In this document: positions 23,791 through 28,176 of the stretch, in pieces
How positions within the stretch are numbered: the first letter of the stretch is position 1
How the letters are laid out: every line of letters begins with the position of its first letter
Source: a virus
IMG/VR virus record: IMGVR_UViG_3300049617_000440
Location: 1 to 28,176 of that record
DNA length: 28,176 nt
Reading direction: 5' to 3' (one strand)
The notes under the pieces: model-generated
The model's database searches: none
Told to the model about the DNA's origin: nothing
The model's input: only the letters and a program-made list of their open reading frames with translations
Position numbers and translations under genes: made by a program

Positions 23791-25178
23791 CGACCCTCCT
23801 CCGCCCCCACCCGGGCAAGTTCGGCAGCTACATCCTCGATGCCATATTGCGGCGCAAGAATGCGAAGCGCCGTTTCACGCGAGATCTGCTTGGCCGCGAC
23901 AAGAGAATTCATCGTCTCCGCGGTTCGCTGACGATCCAGCGGATCATCAGGATACCATTCCGGCCAGCGAAGAGTGAGCACTGCATCCGCATCCACAATC
24001 GGCAGTGAACGTCCCTCCAGAACCAGCGGATATATGCGCGCAGCACGCAAGATCATTCGCGCCAGCGAAAGCAGCCCGTCGCCGTAACTGATCCGCAGAT
24101 TGTCAGCCAGCCAAACCAGCCCCTGGTTCATCAACTCGATGGCGCGTCCACTCGAAGGTGTCGTCAGACGGCTGGCGTCCACGCGATTGCCGTGAACGCT
24201 CTCCAAGGCAAACTCCCTCAGCGTCCGCACGTAATCAATGACGGCCTGACTCGCCGTACCGCCTATCTCTAACAGCTTGGCGTCGCCTTTTTCGCTGACA
24301 ACCAAAGCATTTGCGGCGCCGCGCGTCATTGTGCCTTCGAGACCGGCCGGTTCCCGTATCAAAAGAGTTGGATCGCTGCTATACTTAAGACCGCGGCCGG
24401 CCTGGCTGAGCTGGTAGTCGATCTCGATCCCGGTCTCGATAGCGGCGCGGAATGTGCATGCGCCATCCGCGCCTTTTCCACCAGGCAGATTACGTATCCA
24501 GACAATCGGGACAAAGCCGAGGCGGTGCGACATGCTCCTCTCGTCGTCACGCAGCATGGGCGCAGAGTTGCCAACGTGCTCCGGCAGAAACCAGGTTTCT
24601 TCCTGAGCATCCCAGCAACGCGCGAACCAATATATCGCGTCGGCATCATCGACGTCGTATCCCTGGGTCAGCAGGTCGGCCCCAGTCACCTTCACGCGCT
24701 CCGTCACCCGCAGCAGGGTGTCTGGTGCGTTCGGGTCCCAAACCGGGGTCAGAAACTCCGTATCAAGCACGTCAACGAAGATCCGCCGTTGCAGAACGCG
24801 CATGTGCAGCGCAACCGATCCCACGCTGCCGCGCAGTCCGGCTTGCGTCATCACCGCATTGAGCCTGGCATCCCTGACGACCGCCGCAATTGCGTTCCGA
24901 GCCTCCGGATCGGTCGACTCGATAGTCGGGAAATGACCGTCGCTGAACAGCAGAGCGACGCTATCTTCCGTCACCACGCGGGCCAATGCATATCGCACCG
25001 AAGGCCGTCGTTTGCGCAAAGGGATATATTCACCAGAGGCGCTTTTCTCCTGGTGAAATTCGAACGGCAGAACATCGTAAAAGGTACCATCAAGAATACG
25101 TCGCAGAATACCGAGCGTCCAAACCCGCTCCGGCAGGTCGCGATCCTTCGGTATGAGGTCGCAAATAGTGCTGAACAA
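23787..25178 (-). CDS. Portal protein
   Basis: A 463-aa protein from TTG 25178, with AGAGG 6 nt upstream. It has portal-like features: YEFHQEKSASGEY-type wing at the start (residues 38-52), a beta-rich middle, LGFVPIVWIRNLPGG, then a helical part (AAIETGIEIDYQLSQAGRGL, then SGRAIELMNQGLVWLADNLR), and at the C-terminus 'LRWPEWYPDDPLDRQRTAET' with 'SRETALRIL', the usual portal ending. The length is near the SPP1/P22-like range. It forms the DNA channel at one capsid vertex. It is placed directly after the terminase, as expected. Confidence 0.85.
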   Translation of the reverse strand: MFSTICDLIPKDRDLPERVWTLGILRRILDGTFYDVLPFEFHQEKSASGEYIPLRKRRPSVRYALARVVTEDSVALLFSDGHFPTIESTDPEARNAIAAVVRDARLNAVMTQAGLRGSVGSVALHMRVLQRRIFVDVLDTEFLTPVWDPNAPDTLLRVTERVKVTGADLLTQGYDVDDADAIYWFARCWDAQEETWFLPEHVGNSAPMLRDDERSMSHRLGFVPIVWIRNLPGGKGADGACTFRAAIETGIEIDYQLSQAGRGLKYSSDPTLLIREPAGLEGTMTRGAANALVVSEKGDAKLLEIGGTASQAVIDYVRTLREFALESVHGNRVDASRLTTPSSGRAIELMNQGLVWLADNLRISYGDGLLSLARMILRAARIYPLVLEGRSLPIVDADAVLTLRWPEWYPDDPLDRQRTAETMNSLVAAKQISRETALRILAPQYGIEDVAAELARVGAEEGR

Positions 25179-25214
25179 GGAAAACCTCTTTTCAAGAACC
25201 GGATCAGACGGCGG

Positions 25215-26606
25215 TCAGCGCTCGAAATAAGGCACCTGGGCAAACCGTGCCGGCGCATCGGCTTCCATGAGCATCGCAAAGGCACGTGACAAAGCATCGA
25301 TCTGATCGTCCTTGGCGCCGTTGGGAAACTGCGCGATTTCATCAAGAAATGCCGCGTTCCAATGCGCCCGGCGCATGCTCAACCTGCCCTTCGCCATTTG
25401 TATCGCAACCGGCCTCGCCCGCAAAACCTTGGCGCCGCTCTCAGGACTCGAACAGACCCGATACCCGGCCAACGCCTTCGTCAGGCACATCACCTGAAAG
25501 CGTCCAGCCTGCCCCGGATCCTGTGGCAGACCCACCGGCACTGCCACGCCATCCCGTCCCGCTGCCGCGACGATAGCATCCTGAACCCCGGCAGGGTCCC
25601 GCCGCACGCGGATTATGTCGTCAACAAAGTAGCTCTGTTCTCTAGTGACAATGAGCTTGAGCCCCACCGTCCAGTCGGGGTCGCCGCCGTTCGCATCACT
25701 GACAGAGGCAAGATCCCAGGCGCGAACCGCCGTCCCAACCGGCACGATATCCACCACCGCCAAAAGCCGCGGATCGAACAGATATCCGGTCTCCGACTGC
25801 GGCAGCTGCTGGAACAACGCCGAAAACTGCCGCTCCCCCAGCATGCTCTGCTTCTCCAGCAACGCTTCGCGATCTTCCCAGTCCGGCCAAAGCGCCTCGC
25901 CTACGCACCGGCCCAGCGGATCCTCCGCTTCTGCCAACGCAGGCAGCCGCAATGATCGCCAACCGCCCTGTGCCAGCAACCGGCCGGCAAGATCATCGAC
26001 ATGCCAGCGCGTCATGATAAGGACGATGCGGCCTTGCGGCTTCATCCGCGTCACCAGTTCCGATCGGAACCAGTCCCAAAGCTGCTCCCGCGCCGCAAAA
26101 CTCTCGGCCTCAGCTAACGAACGTACCGGATCATCGATCAGCGCCAGGTCGGCCCTGCGCCCGGTCACTGCGCCGCTTACGCCGACACCGAAATATTCCC
26201 CGCCATCTTCGGTGACGAAACTCCCGGCCGCCCGTGCATCGCCGCGCATCTTCACGCCCAGATACCGCGAATGCTCGGCCAGCAATCCACGCACGCTACG
26301 TCCGAAATGTTCGCTCAACCGCGCCGTGTGACAGGCCGCAATCACCGCACTTCTGGGATGGTGAGAAAACCACCAGGCGGGAAACAGCCGGCTTGCATAA
26401 GTGCTCTTCGCCGAACCCGGCGGCAGCAGAATGATCAGCCGCCTGGTTTCGCCGCTTGATACGTCATCGAGCGCCTTGATGATCGCCAAATGATGCGCCG
26501 CCGGCGCCTGTCCCGCCGGCGCGAGCGCATGTCGGGCCCAATTCTCCAGGCTGTTCTGCGAGCCCGTCCGCAGCGCAAACGCCCCCAGCGCCGGGTCCAA
26601 CTCCAT
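25215..26606 (-). CDS. Terminase large subunit
   Basis: A 463-aa protein from ATG 26606; a GTG at 26654 adds 16 residues and has GGTGGG upstream, so the start is uncertain. Residue numbers are from the ATG. Walker A is LLPPGSAKST (61-69), with Ser at the second position of GSAKS. Walker B is DLALIDD (153-159). IMTRWHVDD (197-205) is the ATPase coupling motif. The nuclease domain has AWDLA (Asp298), FVDD (329-330) and DDQIDALS (433-440). All three nuclease acids are present, so it should cut and pump DNA. The family type suggests headful or similar packaging; this cannot be fixed by eye. Confidence 0.92.
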   Translation of the reverse strand: MELDPALGAFALRTGSQNSLENWARHALAPAGQAPAAHHLAIIKALDDVSSGETRRLIILLPPGSAKSTYASRLFPAWWFSHHPRSAVIAACHTARLSEHFGRSVRGLLAEHSRYLGVKMRGDARAAGSFVTEDGGEYFGVGVSGAVTGRRADLALIDDPVRSLAEAESFAAREQLWDWFRSELVTRMKPQGRIVLIMTRWHVDDLAGRLLAQGGWRSLRLPALAEAEDPLGRCVGEALWPDWEDREALLEKQSMLGERQFSALFQQLPQSETGYLFDPRLLAVVDIVPVGTAVRAWDLASVSDANGGDPDWTVGLKLIVTREQSYFVDDIIRVRRDPAGVQDAIVAAAGRDGVAVPVGLPQDPGQAGRFQVMCLTKALAGYRVCSSPESGAKVLRARPVAIQMAKGRLSMRRAHWNAAFLDEIAQFPNGAKDDQIDALSRAFAMLMEADAPARFAQVPYFER

Positions 26607-26668
26607 GCGGATATCGATCCTCGATGGCAGAGCGCGGCTAATACCAACCCGCACGACGCAGAACCCAC

Positions 26669-26714
26669 CATCTTCTCCCTTGCGCCTGGTGGCGGGGGCT
26701 GGGTTGGGTGAAGG
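26669..26714. repeat. Family 2 GC-rich repeat, copy c, short
   Basis: The plus strand has CATCTTCTCCCTTGCGCC, then GGTGGCGGGGGCTGGGTTGGG. The first part matches CATCTTCTCCATTGCCCC at 21792 (copy b). The rest is shortened. It lies just upstream of the terminase start region. Confidence 0.5.
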
Positions 26715-26724
26715 AAAGCAAGCG

Positions 26725-26830
26725 GTTCTTTTTAAAAAAAAGAACCAAAAAACTTTTCACAATTGTTGTCAGCGTAGCCGAAACGCATTCGCCCGGTCAG
26801 CAAAAGTTCTTGCTTCTTTTTTCAACAAGA
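26725..26830. repeat. Family 1 A/T-rich repeats, inverted pair
   Basis: The first unit is GTTCTTTTTAAAAAAAAG, then AACCAAAAAACTTTTCA (26725-26758). The second is AGCAAAAGTTCTTGC, then TTCTTTTTTCAACAAGA (26799-26830). They are roughly reverse complements and flank about 40 bp. It has the same plan as the pair at 23264. It fills most of the 315-bp gap between the terminase and the divergent lipoprotein gene; no other feature is seen there. Confidence 0.6.
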
Positions 26831-26921
26831 CGCGCTTTCTCTGCTTCGCACGCCGGTGCAGCGTGCCGCGCAATCCGCCATCCTTAATGAAAATATACCT
26901 AAAACTGGGGCATGTGGGCAA

Positions 26922-27284
26922 GTGAAAAAACGCTGCTTAGCCGAAATATTTTGTTTCGTCCTTCCGTTGGCAACCTGCACAAGCCCGGAGGCCTTGTTCA
27001 ACGGCGCACTGCGGCCCTTGTCCGGCACCTGCGACCCGTCTGCGACTGCGATCCTAACCCTCCGCCACCATGCGGTAGCCTTCGCGCCCAACACCGGCAC
27101 CCTGGTGCTGCGCGGCACAGCGGACCAGTCCGGCCACATCAATGCGGAACTCACTCTGCCCGGCATCGACCACAAGCCCTATCCCCTGTCCCTCGATGCG
27201 ACCATTCAGGGAGACACCATCAGAGGCACCTACTCGACACCCCGATGCCGCTATGCTGTCGCCCTCACGCAGAGCCGGAACTGA
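26922..27284 (+). CDS. Divergent lipoprotein-like small exported protein (probable moron)
   Basis: A 120-aa protein from GTG 26922. The N-terminus has two Lys and one Arg, then a hydrophobic stretch (IFCFVLPLATC) with a lipobox-like L-A-T-C at residues 16-19; Thr before Cys is less usual. The mature part is strand-rich (AILTLRHHAVAFAPNTGTLV, then LRGTADQSGHINAELTLPGI, then GDTIRGTYSTPRCRYAVAL) and has two Cys that may form a disulfide. It is the only plus-strand gene, lies between packaging genes and is flanked by repeats on both sides, as expected for a moron with its own expression. Role unknown; surface change or superinfection exclusion are guesses. Confidence 0.62.
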   Translation: MKKRCLAEIFCFVLPLATCTSPEALFNGALRPLSGTCDPSATAILTLRHHAVAFAPNTGTLVLRGTADQSGHINAELTLPGIDHKPYPLSLDATIQGDTIRGTYSTPRCRYAVALTQSRN

Positions 27285-27313
27285 ACCGACCCGCCCAACG
27301 CATGACCAAACTG

Positions 27314-27367
27314 TCTTCCACCCCTTGTCAGGGAGGGTCGGGGTAAGGGGCCCGGATGACCCAACCT
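27314..27367. repeat. Family 2 GC-rich repeat, copy d
   Basis: The plus strand has TCTTCCACCCCTTGTCAGGG, then AGGGTCGGGGTAAGGGGC and ATGACCCAACCTCTAC. It aligns with copies a and b in the AGGGTCGGGG..GGGGC..ATG.CCCA part. CCCCTT/AAGGGG (27321-27350) can form a stem. It lies between the convergent lipoprotein and HTH genes, so it may end transcription from both sides. Confidence 0.55.
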
Positions 27368-27874
27368 CTACTGAGCAGCCATGGCACCCTTGTGCGGGCG
27401 ATTGAGCACAGCAACCGCTGCCACCAGCATATCGATCCCCTGGCCATGCCAGCGCTGCACGGCCTTGTGGTCGGCGCCCACCACTTCACCCAGCCGCCGC
27501 CAGGAGAACAGATGCCGCTCCGTCACCGGGCTGACCAGGCTCCTCGCGCCGACGATGCGCCGTATTACCCGCCGCTCGGCCGGAATGAGCGTAATCCAAC
27601 CCAGCGCCTCATCCATTCTGGTGATGCGCGCGGCCGAAGGGGTCGGCGGACGCACCCGCGTGCGGTCCGATCCATAAGCCTCGACGACTGATGGAACCAC
27701 GTCGAGATGGCTGACACGCATTTTCGTCGAGTACCCGGTCCCTGGCAGCGCCAGCAACGTCGCGCCAGCCTCCTCAAGTCGATACACGATGAACGCTGCA
27801 TCAATCGGCTTCTCGTCGGTCCGGCTCTCGAATATGCCGCGTTGGGCTGCGGCGGCGTTCAGGTTATCGTTCAT
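27368..27874 (-). CDS. DUF6362-like HTH protein in small-terminase position
   Basis: A 168-aa protein from ATG 27874, with AGGAGAA about 6 nt upstream; a longer frame open upstream was rejected because it overlaps the next gene. The middle has RMDEALGWITLIPAERRVIR, and residues 122-150 (LFSWRRLGEVVGADHKAVQR, then WHGQGIDMLVAAV) form a sigma-region-4-like HTH. The pattern is like DUF6362 proteins of alphaproteobacterial phages (from memory). No other small terminase is seen, so recognition of the packaging site is a reasonable guess. Confidence 0.7.
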   Translation of the reverse strand: MNDNLNAAAAQRGIFESRTDEKPIDAAFIVYRLEEAGATLLALPGTGYSTKMRVSHLDVVPSVVEAYGSDRTRVRPPTPSAARITRMDEALGWITLIPAERRVIRRIVGARSLVSPVTERHLFSWRRLGEVVGADHKAVQRWHGQGIDMLVAAVAVLNRPHKGAMAAQ

Positions 27875-27885
27875 GAAACGTTCTC

Positions 27886-28176
27886 CTAGATAAACACCGG
27901 ATACGGGTAGCGCTCGCCATCGAGCACGGTGCCGTCGGTAATCAGGCCCCAGGTTTGCGGGTGACCGGCCGGGCGCGCCGGCCTGTCGCGCGGCTCTTCT
28001 TCCTCCAAGCGGACTGGCTGCCGCGGCAGCCGTGCGCCAATCTTTCTGGCGCGCTCTAGAACGGAATTGCGGCCAAGCGCCAACACAGCCGCGATCCGAT
28101 TCCACGTCATTCCTGCCGAACGCATCTCCCGCAATTGCTCATCAAGAGCGTGCGTCCAAACCGGCCCTGATCGCAT
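27886..28176 (-). CDS. GcrA-like HTH protein
   Basis: A 96-aa protein starting at the window edge; an upstream start cannot be excluded. Residues 7-47 (WTHALDEQLREMRSAGMTWN, then RIAAVLALGRNSVLERARKI) match the N-terminal HTH of GcrA-type proteins, where W-T-x(3)-D/E..L starts and G-x-T/M-W-x-x-I-A precedes the recognition helix. GcrA regulates methylation-dependent promoters in alphaproteobacteria; small phage versions are common. The C-terminal 45 residues are basic, Pro-rich and without the zinc part. The stop lies inside the ribosome binding region of the next gene, so the two are in one operon. Confidence 0.72.
   Translation of the reverse strand: MRSGPVWTHALDEQLREMRSAGMTWNRIAAVLALGRNSVLERARKIGARLPRQPVRLEEEEPRDRPARPAGHPQTWGLITDGTVLDGERYPYPVFI

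Noticed and set aside
27875-28105. Longer version of the DUF6362-like protein with about 77 extra N-terminal residues
   Set aside because: The extra part overlaps the GcrA-like gene in another frame and is Arg/Ala-rich. ATG 27874 has a strong AGGAG ribosome binding site.
1-28176. tRNA genes, attachment sites, integrase or insertion sequences
   Set aside because: None could be recognised. No transposase-like reading frame or tRNA-like cloverleaf was noticed on reading; a dedicated search could still find one.

Overview
The window reads as the late (packaging, head, tail, host-recognition) region of a contractile-tailed phage or prophage from a GC-rich alphaproteobacterium. Acetobacteraceae or a relative is my best guess. 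It rests on the phage families present (GcrA-like HTH, DUF6362-like HTH, alphaproteobacterial tailspike modules) and on two kinds of intergenic repeat that I associate from memory with that family; no database was consulted. All but one gene are on the minus strand, so the transcriptional order runs from position 28176 down to 1.

Packaging and head (28176-20741): a GcrA-like HTH protein, a DUF6362-like HTH protein where a small terminase would sit, a divergent plus-strand lipoprotein-like gene (a probable moron), large terminase, portal, a GP20-like scaffold, the major capsid protein and two head-completion proteins. A GT-A-type glycosyltransferase-like gene (20725-19790) sits between head and tail genes.

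Tail (19774-10283): tail completion protein, sheath, tube, a tail assembly chaperone with a textbook -1 frameshift cassette, a small unknown protein, a short candidate tape measure, then gpU/gp43-like, gpX-like, gpD, gpV spike, gpW, gpJ and gpI proteins. Most tail genes are linked by start/stop overlaps, which suggests translational coupling.

Host recognition (10241-1): a glycine-rich receptor-binding protein, a short tail protein, an Ig-like fibre adaptor, two beta-helix tailspikes sharing an N-terminal module, a coiled-coil membrane protein, a secreted phage-type protein and a secreted SGNH esterase with intact catalytic residues. This looks like a polysaccharide-degrading and deacetylating set.

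Terminase, portal and capsid are all present, so this is neither a tailocin nor a type VI secretion cluster. No integrase, replication, lysis or attachment site is visible, and both window ends fall on gene boundaries. All structural reading frames look intact. The gaps between modules hold repeats of at least two families (A/T-rich TTCTT..AAGAA units and GC-rich hairpins), which is more like a long-resident element than a recently arrived phage. The strongest new observations are the frameshift cassette, the repeats at module boundaries, the embedded glycosyltransferase, the interrupted SGNH domain and the unusually short proline-rich tape-measure candidate.
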